Assembly (NCBI RefSeq): GCF_008868005.1 | Contig: NZ_WAAO01000002.1 | Coordinates: forward strand, 1,116,001-1,180,000 | Direction of reading: 5' to 3' | DNA: 64,000 nucleotides | Source of the DNA: Microbacterium algeriense | GTDB taxonomy: Bacteria > Actinomycetota > Actinomycetes > Actinomycetales > Microbacteriaceae | Shown: one piece after another, positions 1-8,423 of the stretch | How positions within the stretch are numbered: position 1 is the stretch's first letter | Layout: each line of letters begins with the position of its first letter | Position numbers and translations under genes: made by a program | The notes under the pieces: generated by a model | What the model saw: only the letters and a program-made list of their open reading frames with translations | The model's database searches: none | What the model was told of the DNA's origin: nothing

Positions 1-817
1 CGATCGGCGCGTCGTCGAACACGATGTTCGCGGCCTTGCCGCCCAGCTCGAGCGTGAGCTTCTTCTTCGTGCCGGCGACGGCGCGAGCGATGTCGCGCCC
101 CACGCCGGTCGACCCGGTGAAGGCGACCTTGTCGACGTCGGGGTGGCGCACGAGCGTCGACCCCGTGGCTCCGGCACCCGTGATGATGTTGACGACACCC
201 GCCGGCAGGTCGGCCTGCTGCAGGATCTCGGCGAAGATCAGCGCCGTCAGCGGGGTGGTCTCCGCCGGCTTGAGCACGACCGTGTTGCCCGCGGCGAGGG
301 CGGGCGCGATCTTCCATGCGAGCATCAGCAGCGGGAAGTTCCACGGGATGATCTGCCCGGCGACGCCGAGCGCGCGAGGGTTCGCGCCGAGGCCCGCGTG
401 GTCGAGCTTGTCCGCCCAGCCGGCGTAGTAGAAGAACCAGGAGGCGACGAGCGGGACGTCGACGTCGCGACTCTCCTTGATGGGCTTGCCGTTGTCGAGG
501 CTCTCCGCGACGGCGAGCTCGCGGGCGCGCTCCTGCACGAGACGGGCGATGCGGAACAGGTACTTGCCGCGGTCGCGACCGCTCATCTTCGACCAGGTCT
601 TGTCGTACGCGCGGCGCGCGGCCGCCACCGCCCGGTCGACGTCGTCATCGCTGGCCGAGGCGATCTCGGCGATGTGCTTCTCCGTCGCCGGCGAGATGGT
701 GGTGAACGGGGTGCCTGAGCCGTCGACGAACTCGCCGTCGATGAACAGCCCGTAGCTGTCCTTGAGGTTCAGGACCGCGGTGGATTCCGGTGCCGGAGCG
801 TATTCCAGGAAGTTCAT
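1..817 (-). CDS. Aldehyde dehydrogenase, N-terminal 272 residues (3' end outside window)
   Basis: NAD(P)-dependent aldehyde dehydrogenase; it oxidises an aldehyde to the acid in the cytoplasm. The start codon is the ATG at 815-817 (MNFLEYAPAPEST) and the frame runs open to the window edge. Family motifs are visible: the PWNFPLLM segment, the Rossmann motif FTGSTGVGR and the LELGGK motif with its general-base Glu. The catalytic Cys lies beyond the edge, so activity cannot be confirmed. It sits 34 bp downstream of deoC in the same direction, so it probably disposes of the acetaldehyde made by DeoC. The substrate is an inference from context. Confidence 0.93.
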   Translation of the reverse strand, partial: MNFLEYAPAPESTAVLNLKDSYGLFIDGEFVDGSGTPFTTISPATEKHIAEIASASDDDVDRAVAAARRAYDKTWSKMSGRDRGKYLFRIARLVQERARELAVAESLDNGKPIKESRDVDVPLVASWFFYYAGWADKLDHAGLGANPRALGVAGQIIPWNFPLLMLAWKIAPALAAGNTVVLKPAETTPLTALIFAEILQQADLPAGVVNIITGAGATGSTLVRHPDVDKVAFTGSTGVGRDIARAVAGTKKKLTLELGGKAANIVFDDAPI

Positions 818-851
818 TTCAATCCCTTGGGTTGCTGAGCTTGTCGAAGCA

Positions 852-1853
852 TCAGTCGATCGTGACGTAGTCGGGGCCCGAGTAGTGGCCGGAGCTGAGC
901 TTCTGACGCTGCAGGAGCACGTCGTTGAGCAGGCTGGAAGCGCCGAAGCGGAACAGGTGCGGCTGAAGCCACTCCTCTCCGACGGTCTCGGCGACCGTCA
1001 CGAGGTACTTCACCGCGTCCTTCGAGGAGCGGATGCCACCGGCAGGCTTGACGCCGATGCGTTCGCCCGTCCCCCGGTACCAGTCGCGGACCGTCTCGAG
1101 CATGAGAAGAGTGGTCGGCAGGGTCGCGGCGGGCTGGACCTTCCCGGTCGACGTCTTGATGAAGTCGCCGCCGGCGAGGATACCGAGCCAGGACGCCCGC
1201 TTGATGTTGTCGTAGGTGTTGAGCTCGCCCGTCTCGAGGATCACCTTGAGCGATGCGTACGAGCCGTCCTCACGGCGGCACGCCTCCTTGACCTGAGCGA
1301 TCTGATCGAAGACGAGACCGTAGCGACCGGACAGGAATGCACCCCGGTCGATCACCATGTCGATCTCGTCGGCCCCGGCGGCGACGGCCTCGGCGGTGTC
1401 GGCGAGCTTGATCGCGAGTGACGCCCGTCCGCTCGGGAAGGCCGTGGCGACGGCCGCGACCGAGATCAGACCGTCGTCCGGGTCGCCGTGCAGACCACCG
1501 AGGGCCGCGACCGCGTCCCCCACCATGTCGCCGTACACGCAGACGGCGGCGACGCGCGGCGTCGACGGATCGGAGGCGTCCGGGGTCTTGGCCTTGGCGA
1601 CCAGGGACCGCACCTTTCCGGGCGTGTCGGCGCCTTCCAGGGTCGTCAGGTCGATCAGCTCGATGATCCTGTCGAGGGCCCAGGCCTTCGACGTCGTCTT
1701 GATGGAGCGGGTGCCGAGCCCGGCGGCGCGCTGCTCCAGGCCCACGGCGTCCACGCCGGGGAGGCCGTGCAGGAAGCGACGGAGGGTCGCGTCGTCCGGC
1801 TCACCACCGAGGACGTCCACCGCCGTCCTGCGGCTGAGTTCTTTCGTCGTCAC
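852..1853 (-). CDS. deoC: Deoxyribose-phosphate aldolase
   Basis: Cleaves 2-deoxyribose-5-phosphate to acetaldehyde and glyceraldehyde-3-phosphate by a class I Schiff-base mechanism. The 333-residue product carries KVILETGEL, DFIKTSTGK (the Schiff-base Lys is about residue 233) and GVKPAGGIR, the three diagnostic DeoC segments. At 333 aa it is longer than the roughly 260-residue E. coli enzyme, with about 60 extra N-terminal residues; long forms are common in actinobacteria. Its start overlaps the stop of the upstream SorC-type regulator by 4 bp (ATGA), which points to translational coupling. The aldehyde dehydrogenase follows, giving a compact deoxynucleoside catabolism unit. Confidence 0.97.
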   Translation of the reverse strand: MTTKELSRRTAVDVLGGEPDDATLRRFLHGLPGVDAVGLEQRAAGLGTRSIKTTSKAWALDRIIELIDLTTLEGADTPGKVRSLVAKAKTPDASDPSTPRVAAVCVYGDMVGDAVAALGGLHGDPDDGLISVAAVATAFPSGRASLAIKLADTAEAVAAGADEIDMVIDRGAFLSGRYGLVFDQIAQVKEACRREDGSYASLKVILETGELNTYDNIKRASWLGILAGGDFIKTSTGKVQPAATLPTTLLMLETVRDWYRGTGERIGVKPAGGIRSSKDAVKYLVTVAETVGEEWLQPHLFRFGASSLLNDVLLQRQKLSSGHYSGPDYVTID

Positions 1854-2785
1854 TGTTCCTCCAACAATGCTCGTGCTGTGGTCTCATCTGTCACCAGGAC
1901 GCCGCACAGACCGCTGGTCACGACCGTGCGGGCGATGTCATGCTTGGCGGGTCCGGCGGTCACGAAGATCGCCCGCTTCGCTCCGCGCAGGCGGTCGAGC
2001 GAGACGCCGACCGTCCGGGCGTCGAGCTGCGAGTCGACGATGTTGCCCTCGGCGTCGACATAGCGGCCGAGTACGTCGCCCACCGCTCCACGACGCGCGA
2101 GCTCCTCCACCTCCTCCACACGGAGGTAGCCGTTCTCCACGTGGGCGGACGAGGCATCGCAGGGCCCCGCGGTGAAGAGGAAGGCCTGTGCCTCCGCCGC
2201 CTCCTCCAGGACGGCCGCGACGGTGCGGTCGGCCTCGATGGCCTGCTTCGTCTCGACGCGCTCCAGGATCGCCGGACTCGGCAGCAGCGAGACCTGCCCC
2301 GAGGCACGCTGGGCGATCGTCACGGCGAGGCCGGCCGCCCCGCCGGAGCGGCGGTTCAGGCTGACGCCGCCGTTGAGCTGCACGACCGTGACGCCGCTGG
2401 CCCAGCCGTCGGGCAGGGCCTCTGCGACCGCGCGCAGCGTTCGTCCCCAGCTGACGCCGAGCGTCCGGGGCACGGGCCGCAGAGCGGTCAGGAAATCCGC
2501 GGCGGCCTGGGCGACGCGTTCGAGCGTCCCGTCATCGCCTTCCGGCGCCGGGACCACCACGGCGTCCGTGAGACCGAAGCGCTCGACCAGCTCGCGCTCG
2601 AGACCGAGCCGGCGGGCGCGCGGGTGCACGATCTCGATGCGGACGATGCCGCGCTCGCGCGCTTGCGTCAGCAGCCGACCGACCTTCCAGCGGGAGATCT
2701 TGAGGAGCCCGCCGATCTCGTCCTGCGTCTTGTCCTCGTCGTAGTACAGCTCGGCGACACGCACCATGAGCAGGTCTTCTTCCAC
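1850..2785 (-). CDS. SorC/DeoR-type sugar-binding transcriptional regulator
   Basis: 311-residue regulator. An N-terminal helix-turn-helix (about residues 15-45, TQDEIGGLLKISRWKVGRLL) precedes a SorC-family sugar-phosphate-binding domain homologous to glucosamine-6-phosphate isomerase. The arrangement matches B. subtilis DeoR, which is of SorC type and responds to deoxyribose-5-phosphate. The start is GTG at 2785, with a GGAGGA purine run about 8-14 nt upstream. It is the first gene of the unit with deoC and aldehyde dehydrogenase, so autoregulated control of deoC is the likely role; the ligand is inferred from the neighbour. Confidence 0.9.
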   Translation of the reverse strand: MEEDLLMVRVAELYYDEDKTQDEIGGLLKISRWKVGRLLTQARERGIVRIEIVHPRARRLGLERELVERFGLTDAVVVPAPEGDDGTLERVAQAAADFLTALRPVPRTLGVSWGRTLRAVAEALPDGWASGVTVVQLNGGVSLNRRSGGAAGLAVTIAQRASGQVSLLPSPAILERVETKQAIEADRTVAAVLEEAAEAQAFLFTAGPCDASSAHVENGYLRVEEVEELARRGAVGDVLGRYVDAEGNIVDSQLDARTVGVSLDRLRGAKRAIFVTAGPAKHDIARTVVTSGLCGVLVTDETTARALLEEQ

Positions 2786-2890
2786 GGGTTCCTCCTTCCT
2801 CCTCCAGGGTAGGCCGGAATCCGCGTTCGCGCACCTGAATGCTCATATGCGCAGAGGACGCTCGTCGGTCCGCACATCCGCGGAGACGCA

Positions 2891-2925
2891 GAACGGGCGC
2901 CCGTCATGCCGACGGGCGCCCGTTC
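2891..2925 (-). terminator. Hairpin downstream of clpP2
   Basis: Perfect 15-bp inverted repeat with arms 2891-2905 and 2911-2925 and a 5-nt loop, beginning 12 nt past the clpP2 stop in the direction of transcription. No U-tract follows, so it may be a strong pause or RNA-stabilising hairpin rather than a classical intrinsic terminator. It separates the clpP unit from the SorC regulator. Confidence 0.7.
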
Positions 2926-2937
2926 GTGTCGAACAGC

Positions 2938-3579
2938 TCAGACGCGCTTGCGCGTGGTGAGTACCTGGTCGACGATGCCGTACTCCAGGGCCTGCTCCGC
3001 GGAGAGGATGTTGTCGCGATCGATGTCGCGGTTCACCTGCTCCGGGGTGCGGTTGGTGTGTGCCGCCAGCGTCTCCTCGAGCCAGGTCCGCATGCGGAGG
3101 ATCTCCGCGGCCTGGATCTCGATGTCGGAGGCCTGACCGTGGCCGGCCTCCCCCATGGCGGGCTGGTGGATCAGCACGCGCGCGTTCGGAAGCGCGAGGC
3201 GCTTGCCGGGGGCACCTGCTGCGAGCAGCACGGCGGCAGCGGACGCCGCCTGGCCGAGCACCACGGTCTGGATCTGCGGCGCGACGTACTGCATCGTGTC
3301 GTAGATGGCCGTCATCGCGGTGAACGAGCCGCCGGGCGAGTTGATGTACATCGTGATGTCGCGCTCGGAGTCCTGGCTCTCCAGAACGAGGAGCTGCGCC
3401 ATCACGTCGTCGGCCGACGCGTCGTCGACCTGCACGCCGAGGAAGATCACGCGGTCTTCGAACAGCTTGTTGTACGGGTCCTGACGCTTGAAGCCGTAAG
3501 CGGTGCGCTCCTCGAACTGCGGGAGCACGTAGCGGCTGGAGGGCAGGTCACCGGCGGAGCGGAAGGTGGGTGTGTACAT
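2938..3579 (-). CDS. clpP2: ATP-dependent Clp protease proteolytic subunit (second copy)
   Basis: Serine peptidase subunit of the Clp protease; with ClpP1 it forms the heteromeric barrel fed by ClpX or ClpC. The product is 213 aa. The catalytic triad is visible: Ser113 in GQAASAAA, His138 in RVLIHQP and Asp189 in IDRDN. The MYINSPGG oxyanion/handle segment is intact. The gene lies 20 bp downstream of clpP1 on the same strand, so the two are co-transcribed, as in other actinobacteria with paired ClpPs. clpX, often the next gene in related genomes, is not here; the following gene is an unrelated regulator. Confidence 0.97.
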   Translation of the reverse strand: MYTPTFRSAGDLPSSRYVLPQFEERTAYGFKRQDPYNKLFEDRVIFLGVQVDDASADDVMAQLLVLESQDSERDITMYINSPGGSFTAMTAIYDTMQYVAPQIQTVVLGQAASAAAVLLAAGAPGKRLALPNARVLIHQPAMGEAGHGQASDIEIQAAEILRMRTWLEETLAAHTNRTPEQVNRDIDRDNILSAEQALEYGIVDQVLTTRKRV

Positions 3580-3599
3580 GAGCGTCCTTTCGCTTTCCG

Positions 3600-4196
3600 T
3601 TACTCGGTGTCCTGATCGGTGCCGCCGCCGCCGATGACGTCGGAGGCCGATTCGCGGATGTGGTCGACGAAGCCGTACTCGAGCGCTTCCTCGGCGGTGA
3701 ACCAGCGGTCGCGGTCACCGTCGGCGTTGATCTGCTCGACCGACTTGCCGGTCTGTGCGGCCGTGATCTCCGCGAGGCGGTTCTTCATCGACATGATGAG
3801 CTGCGCCTGGGTCTGGATGTCGCTCGACGTTCCGCCGAAGCCACCGTGCGGCTGGTGGAGCAGCACGCGCGCGTTGGGCGTGATGTACCGCTTGCCCTTG
3901 GTGCCGGCGGTCAGCAGCAGCTGGCCCATCGAGGCGGCCATTCCGATGCCGACGGTGACGATGTCGTTCGGCACGAACTGCATCGTGTCGTAGATCGCCA
4001 TACCCGCCGTGATCGATCCGCCAGGCGAGTTCACGTAGAGGTAGATGTCTCGCTCGGAGTCCTCTGCGGCGAGAAGAAGGATCTTCGCGCAGATCTCGTT
4101 CGCGTTCTCGTCTCGCACCTCCGAGCCGAGCCAGATGATGCGGTCCTTCAGCAACCTGTCGAAGACGCTCGTTGCGAGGAGGGGTTCTGCAGCCAT
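3600..4196 (-). CDS. clpP1: ATP-dependent Clp protease proteolytic subunit (first copy)
   Basis: 198-residue ClpP. The triad is Ser89 (GMAASMGQ), His114 (VLLHQPHGG) and Asp163 (GDRDRW). It is the first gene of a two-clpP unit. The ATG start at 4196 is preceded by AGGAG at suitable spacing (reverse complement of the bases just above the start). A short Gly-rich acidic C-terminal tail ([10 protein letters not shown]) is present. The upstream intergenic region (4197-4277) contains a partial ClgR-like motif, which would fit the known ClgR control of clp genes in actinobacteria; that link is inference. Confidence 0.97.
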   Translation of the reverse strand: MAAEPLLATSVFDRLLKDRIIWLGSEVRDENANEICAKILLLAAEDSERDIYLYVNSPGGSITAGMAIYDTMQFVPNDIVTVGIGMAASMGQLLLTAGTKGKRYITPNARVLLHQPHGGFGGTSSDIQTQAQLIMSMKNRLAEITAAQTGKSVEQINADGDRDRWFTAEEALEYGFVDHIRESASDVIGGGGTDQDTE

Positions 4197-4260
4197 GTCA
4201 GCTCCTGATTCCGTGTTTCAGTGATTCGAATCTACCGGCGTCAACGCAGCGCCCAGGCCG

Positions 4261-4278
4261 TGTTCGCCGTCGGCATAT
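4261..4278. promoter_or_regulatory. Possible ClgR-type operator upstream of clpP1
   Basis: The 18-bp stretch contains CGCC and GGC half-sites separated by a few bases (TTCGCCGTCGGCATA). It partly matches the CGCY-N4-RGCG core recalled for the ClgR regulator of actinobacterial clp genes. One base of the right half-site core deviates. It lies about 65-80 bp above the clpP1 start. The match is imperfect and the call is tentative. Confidence 0.25.
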
Positions 4279-4781
4279 CAGGTGTCGGCGCGCGCGATCT
4301 CGTGCGCGTACGCGGTCATCGAGCGGTGGTACCGCGGAAGATGCGGGACCAGCGCCAGCAGCGCGACGGAGAGTCCCTGTGCGGGCCGGCCGGCACTGGC
4401 GAGGATGAGCGCGTGCACCGTCGCGACCGCGTCCCGGTACGGCCCGTCGGCCGACAGCTCCTCCTCCGCACGGATCACCGCGAGCGCCTCGTCGTACGCC
4501 CCCAGGTTCCGCAGCGAGCTCGCCAGCTGGATCACGCACTGCGGACGGTGTTCCTCGTCGAGGCCGAGGTCCAGAGCACGTCGATACAGCTCGACGGCCT
4601 CTGCCGGCCTCCCCGCGGAGTCGCGCGCACCGGCGCGCTCGAACTCGGCGCGGGCGTCGTCCGGTCCGCGCTCCGCTGCCAGGGCGTCGATCCGCGCGAT
4701 CGTCTCGTCGCCGACCTCCTCGCCGGAGGCCTCGGCCCAGACGTCTTCGACGCGCTCGTCCCAGGTCTTGGTCATCATCAT
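4278..4781 (-). CDS. Tetratricopeptide repeat protein
   Basis: Soluble protein of about 167 residues. TPR-like helical pairs are visible from about residue 40 onward ([21 protein letters not shown], then [19 protein letters not shown]), resembling the small TPR_5 family of actinobacteria. Three ATGs lie in tandem at 4781, 4778 and 4775. The GAGGGG just upstream suits the last of them best, so the true start may be 4775. It sits between tig and clpP1 in the same direction, so it may be co-expressed with protein-quality-control genes, but the tig terminator lies directly upstream. The binding partner is unknown. Confidence 0.85.
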   Translation of the reverse strand: MMMTKTWDERVEDVWAEASGEEVGDETIARIDALAAERGPDDARAEFERAGARDSAGRPAEAVELYRRALDLGLDEEHRPQCVIQLASSLRNLGAYDEALAVIRAEEELSADGPYRDAVATVHALILASAGRPAQGLSVALLALVPHLPRYHRSMTAYAHEIARADT

Positions 4782-4795
4782 CCCCTCGAGAGGAA

Positions 4796-4827
4796 AAGAG
4801 GGCGGATGCCGCAGCATCCGCCCTCTT
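4796..4827 (-). terminator. Rho-independent terminator of tig
   Basis: Perfect 14-bp stem with arms 4796-4809 and 4814-4827 and a 4-nt loop. It starts 16 nt after the tig stop and, read on the minus strand, is followed by a CTCTTTTCC pyrimidine/U run. It is a textbook intrinsic terminator. It also overlaps the leader of the downstream TPR gene, whose start lies only 15 nt further on. Confidence 0.88.
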
Positions 4828-4843
4828 CACTGGATCGTGTCGA

Positions 4844-6322
4844 TCACTCGGCCTTGTCGGCAGCCTTCTTGGCCGGCGCCTTCTTGGCGGCCGGCTTCTT
4901 GGCAGGCGCCTTCTCAGCAGCCGCCTCGTCGGCGTCCGCCTTCTTGGCCGGGGCCTTCTTGGCAGCGGGCTTCTTGGCAGGAGCCTTCTTCGCGGGCTTC
5001 TCGTCAGCCTCGACCTCGGTCTCGGCGGCCTCGTCCGCTTCGTCGTCCGTGACGACGAAGTCGGACAGGTCGACGGGCTTGCCGTTGCTGTCGACGACCT
5101 TCACCTTGCCGAGCGCGATCGCGAGCGCCTTGTTGCGAGCGACCTCGCCGACGAGCGCGGGGAGCTGGTTCGAGGACTGCAGCGCCTCGACGAACTCCTG
5201 GGGAGCCATGCCGTACTGCGCAGCCGACTGGATGAGGTACTGGCTGAGCTCCTCCTGCGAGACCTGCACGTCGGCCTGCTCGGCGATCGTGTCGAGCAGC
5301 ACCTGAGTGCGGAACTGCTTCTCGCTCGCCTCGGTGACCTCGGCGCGGTGCACGTCGTCCTCGAGGCGGCCTTCGCCCTCGAGGTGGTTGTGCACCTCGT
5401 CCTCGATGAGCTGCGGCGGAACCGGGATCTCGATCTGGTCGAGCAGGGTCTCGACGAGCTTGTCGCGGGCGGCGGAGCCCTGCGTGAAGACACCCTGCTG
5501 GGCGACGCGCTCCGCGAGGCTCGCGCGCAGCTCGGCGATCGTGTCGAACTCGCTCGCGATCTGCGCGAAGTCGTCGTCGGCCTCGGGGAGCTCGCGCTCC
5601 TTCACGGCCTTGACGGTCACGGAGACCTCGGCCTCCTTGCCGGCGTGGTCGCCGCCGACGAGAGCCGAGCGGAACGTGGTGTCCTCACCGGCGGTGAGCG
5701 ACTCGATCGCGTCGTCGATGCCCTCGAGCAGCTCGCCGGAGCCGATCTCGTAGGAGACGCCCTCCGCGCGGTCGATCTCGGCGCCGTCGATGGTGGCGAC
5801 GAGGTCGAGCTCCACGAAGTCGCCCTTCGCGGCGGGACGGTCGACCGGGATCAGCGTGCCGAAGCGGGCGCGCATGTTCTCCAGCTCAGCGTCGAGTGCG
5901 GCCTCGTCGGCCTCGACGGCGTCGACCGTGAGGGTGATGCCCTCGTAGTCGGGCAGCTCGATGTCGGGGCGGACGTCCACCTCGACGTCGACGAGCAGGT
6001 CGCCGGAGAAGTCCTTCTCGCTCGGCCACTGCGTGATGTCGGCCGACGGGCGTCCGACGACACGGAGCTTGTGCTCGGTCGTGGCTTCGCGGAAGAACTT
6101 GTCCAGGCCCTCGTTCACCGCGTGCTCGATGACGGCGCCGCGTCCGATGCGCTGGTCGATGATGGGAGCAGGGACCTTGCCCTTGCGGAAGCCGGGGATC
6201 TGGACGTCCTGAGCGATGTGCTCGTAGGCGTGAGCGATGCTGGGCTTGAGGTCGTCCGGGGTGACCGTGATGGTGAGCTTGACCCGGGTCGGGGTCAGCT
6301 TCTCGACGGTGCTGTTCGCCAT
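4844..6322 (-). CDS. tig: Trigger factor (ribosome-associated peptidyl-prolyl isomerase chaperone)
   Basis: Binds ribosomal protein uL23 at the exit tunnel and assists nascent-chain folding. Layout: N-terminal ribosome-binding domain with the GFRKGKVP signature at about residues 44-51, a central FKBP-type PPIase domain at about 155-245, and a C-terminal helical chaperone domain. The protein is 492 aa, longer than the 430-470 usual for the family. The excess is a tail of alternating KAPAKK/KPAAKK units after an acidic linker (last about 65 residues). Such Lys/Ala/Pro tails occur in some actinobacterial trigger factors and may contact rRNA; that role is inference. Confidence 0.97.
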   Translation of the reverse strand: MANSTVEKLTPTRVKLTITVTPDDLKPSIAHAYEHIAQDVQIPGFRKGKVPAPIIDQRIGRGAVIEHAVNEGLDKFFREATTEHKLRVVGRPSADITQWPSEKDFSGDLLVDVEVDVRPDIELPDYEGITLTVDAVEADEAALDAELENMRARFGTLIPVDRPAAKGDFVELDLVATIDGAEIDRAEGVSYEIGSGELLEGIDDAIESLTAGEDTTFRSALVGGDHAGKEAEVSVTVKAVKERELPEADDDFAQIASEFDTIAELRASLAERVAQQGVFTQGSAARDKLVETLLDQIEIPVPPQLIEDEVHNHLEGEGRLEDDVHRAEVTEASEKQFRTQVLLDTIAEQADVQVSQEELSQYLIQSAAQYGMAPQEFVEALQSSNQLPALVGEVARNKALAIALGKVKVVDSNGKPVDLSDFVVTDDEADEAAETEVEADEKPAKKAPAKKPAAKKAPAKKADADEAAAEKAPAKKPAAKKAPAKKAADKAE

Positions 6323-6385
6323 GCTGGTGTGTTCTCCTTGTGATTTCCGCGCTGAATCGCGGCTGTAAGGTCCGTGGGGGCCGTG

Positions 6386-6459
6386 TCGGGGCGACAGGAG
6401 TTGAACCTGCGACCTCCCGCTCCCAAAGCGGGCGCTCTACCAAGCTGAGCTACGCCCCG
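6386..6459 (-). tRNA. tRNA-Pro (anticodon TGG)
   Basis: 74-nt cloverleaf on the minus strand. The acceptor stem pairs CGGGGCG with CGCCCCG, the anticodon loop is TTTGGGA inside a CCCGC/GCGGG stem, and the T-arm is GCAGGTTCAACTCCTGT. The discriminator base is A and CCA is not encoded. It lies between tig and the divergent tRNA-Gly. Confidence 0.96.
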
Positions 6460-6523
6460 GGGAATCCGCGCGCAGATTCAGCCCCACAGAGTCTAACGGA
6501 CAGGAGCACACCCGACTGTCCGG

Positions 6524-6529
6524 TATGAT
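6524..6529 (+). promoter_or_regulatory. Likely -10 element of the tRNA-Gly promoter
   Basis: TATGAT lies 54 nt upstream of the tRNA-Gly 5' end. A 7-bp inverted repeat (CGGACAG at 6497-6503, CTGTCCG at 6516-6522) covers the -35 region. No good -35 hexamer is visible. Confidence 0.4.
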
Positions 6530-6582
6530 CGATCACGCCGGAGTTCCCACTCCGAACCGATCCCCCGGAATCCGCGGGATTC

Positions 6583-6653
6583 GGGGCTGTAGCTTAATGG
6601 TAAAGCCTCTGTCTTCCAAACAGATGACGCGAGTTCGATTCTCGTCAGCCCCT
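6583..6653 (+). tRNA. tRNA-Gly (anticodon TCC)
   Basis: 71-nt cloverleaf. The acceptor arms GGGGCTG and CAGCCCC pair fully, the anticodon loop is CTTCCAA with anticodon TCC, and the T-loop is TTCGATT. The discriminator is T, typical of tRNA-Gly, and CCA is not encoded. It is transcribed away from tRNA-Pro. Confidence 0.96.
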
Positions 6654-6782
6654 CTCCTTCTTCTCCCGCCGTCGGTCATCCTCATTCGGATATCCATGAC
6701 CGCGTGTCGCCCTCCTCGTCGAATACGCTGGCAGCACTGCCGCGCAGTCTCCGACCGGAAAGCCTGACCGAATGAGCACGTC

Positions 6783-8006
6783 GTGACCGAACCCTCCCGG
6801 CCCCGCACCGCCCCGCGGCAGGCTCTCTTCGCGAGCGGAGGGCACGATCTCCCGGCGACGTTCTCCGCAGAACCGCCGCCGTCGCGTCGCCGTCACGTGC
6901 CCCGTGGTGTCGTGTTCGGTGTGCTCGGCGGCGTCGCGGTCATCGCGACGCTGTCCATCGCGCAGCTGACCGCCAACGTCGGCTACGACGAAGCCGCAGA
7001 GGGGTTCGACGACGCGCTGCGGACGGCGCGCGCGCACCAGACGCAGACGGAGCACGCGACAGCGGCTCTGATCGAGAAGACCGACGCCGGGCACGTGATC
7101 CTCGACACCGGCAGTCCCGCGATCGTCGTCCCCGACGATGCTGTGGCCGCTCTCGCCTCCGCCGTCGACGACGGCGAGGGAGCCGGCGCCGCGGCCGAGG
7201 ATGTCGTCGCCACCGAGCTGCCGCCGTCCGGGGACAAGCCGACGTGGTTCTGGGAGCTCTACGGCGCGACGGCGGAACTGGGCGCCCAGCAGCAGGATCT
7301 CGATCGTCTGGTCGCCGACCTCGACGATCAGACCCAGAATGCGCAGGACACCGCACGACGGGTCGACGAAACCGGTACTGCCGTGCTGAAAGCGGCAGCG
7401 GCCGCCGCGGCTCCGTTCGAAGCCGCGCACATCTCGGCGCGCAACGACGCTGTGATCGCGTTGCGCCGAGCCGCTGCCGATGCGGCGGCGGTCGCCTCCG
7501 TCGACGACTCCGCCGCGACGGCGTACGCAGCCCTGCAGACCGCCGCCGGACAGGTCGTCGCGACCGAGGCGGAGGAGCTCGCCGAGAAGGAGGGACCGCT
7601 CCGCGCCGCGAGGATCGAGATCGAGGCGTTCGCCCGATCGCTCGCCCCCGGGGTCCTGCTCGAATTCGACTGGTCGCCCCAGGTGAACGGCGCCGGATTC
7701 GACGGCAGCATGGGCGGATACACCACGTGGTGGTGGGATGACCCTGGTCGAGCCACGATCGAGCTTTCGAACTCCGTCGCGGAGCAGTGGCCCGCCGAGC
7801 GGAGCAAGGCGCTCGTCGCGCACGAGGTCGGCCACGCCATCAGCGTGAAGTGCCAGGGCATGTACGACGCGTCCACACAGGACAGCATCGAGAAGTGGGC
7901 GACCGCCTGGGCGATCAGCATGGGCTTCACCGACGACGCGAACGGCGTCTGGGCGTACGGCTACCCACCCCAGGACTACATCGACGCGGCCGCCGGCTGC
8001 CGCTGA
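6783..8006 (+). CDS. Membrane-anchored protein with HEVGH metallopeptidase-like motif
   Basis: 407-residue protein that I do not recognise as a named family. Residues 1-40 are Pro/Arg-rich and cytoplasmic. About 42-62 form one transmembrane segment (GVVFGVLGGVAVIATLSIAQL). The rest is extracytoplasmic: a long Ala/Glu/Asp-rich helical region (about 70-290), then a compact C-terminal domain with HEVGH at 347-351 and a Glu in EKWATAW at about 370. That spacing suits a gluzincin zinc site. Cys357 and Cys406 could form a disulfide. The start is GTG at 6783; the nearby ATG at 6772 leads to a stop at once. It may be a cell-surface zinc protease or a helical scaffold with a lysozyme- or peptidase-like end; the function is unknown. 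Confidence 0.8.
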   Translation: MTEPSRPRTAPRQALFASGGHDLPATFSAEPPPSRRRHVPRGVVFGVLGGVAVIATLSIAQLTANVGYDEAAEGFDDALRTARAHQTQTEHATAALIEKTDAGHVILDTGSPAIVVPDDAVAALASAVDDGEGAGAAAEDVVATELPPSGDKPTWFWELYGATAELGAQQQDLDRLVADLDDQTQNAQDTARRVDETGTAVLKAAAAAAAPFEAAHISARNDAVIALRRAAADAAAVASVDDSAATAYAALQTAAGQVVATEAEELAEKEGPLRAARIEIEAFARSLAPGVLLEFDWSPQVNGAGFDGSMGGYTTWWWDDPGRATIELSNSVAEQWPAERSKALVAHEVGHAISVKCQGMYDASTQDSIEKWATAWAISMGFTDDANGVWAYGYPPQDYIDAAAGCR

Positions 8007-8018
8007 CCGCAGAGAACG

Positions 8019-8054
8019 GAAGAAGCCGCCACGATCTCTCGTGGCGGCTTCTTC
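8019..8054. terminator. Bidirectional terminator between convergent genes
   Basis: Perfect 15-bp inverted repeat with arms 8019-8033 and 8040-8054 and a 6-nt loop, placed between the ends of the converging HEVGH gene (8006) and rbpA (8070). The pyrimidine-rich CTTCTTC edge supports termination in the rightward direction. Confidence 0.8.
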
Positions 8055-8069
8055 GATGTCAGACCGAGG

Positions 8070-8423
8070 TCACTGCCCCCGGCGCTCGCGCAGCTGCGTG
8101 AGCGCGTCCTCGAGGAGCTGGACGGCTTCCTCGTCGGTGCGGCGCTCCTTCACGTAGGCCAGGTGCGTCTTGTACGGCTCCGCCTTCGCCAGCGCCGGAG
8201 GGTTCTCCTTGTCGCGCCCGGCGGGGAGACCGCTCTGCGGGTGGTCGATGATCTCCGGGATCTCCTCCTCGGGCAGGCCGGCGGCGAAGTAGCGCACCGT
8301 CTCGTTGCCGAGCCCATCCCAGTACGAGACCGCGATGCGGTCGGCGTGATAGCCGTGGTCCTGCTCCCCCATCGGGCCGGAGCCCACGCGGGTGCCGCGG
8401 ATCGCGTTTCCACCGGTAGCCAT
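8070..8423 (-). CDS. rbpA: RNA polymerase-binding protein RbpA
   Basis: Actinobacteria-specific RNA polymerase-binding factor that stabilises promoter complexes with the primary sigma factor. The product is 117 aa. The family signature is clear: MATGGNAIRGTRVGSGPMGE at the N-terminus (the sigma-contacting and basic-linker part in other family members), a central YFAAGLPEEEIPE segment and an acidic helical C-terminus. The ATG at 8423 overlaps the secG stop by one base (TGATG), so the two are coupled. The upstream order tpiA-secG-rbpA is common in Micrococcales. Confidence 0.95.
   Translation of the reverse strand: MATGGNAIRGTRVGSGPMGEQDHGYHADRIAVSYWDGLGNETVRYFAAGLPEEEIPEIIDHPQSGLPAGRDKENPPALAKAEPYKTHLAYVKERRTDEEAVQLLEDALTQLRERRGQ

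Noticed and set aside
4850..4990. Short tandem DNA repeats that might be a VNTR or CRISPR-like array
   Set aside because: They encode the KAPAKK repeats of the trigger factor tail in frame, with no spacers and no array structure.
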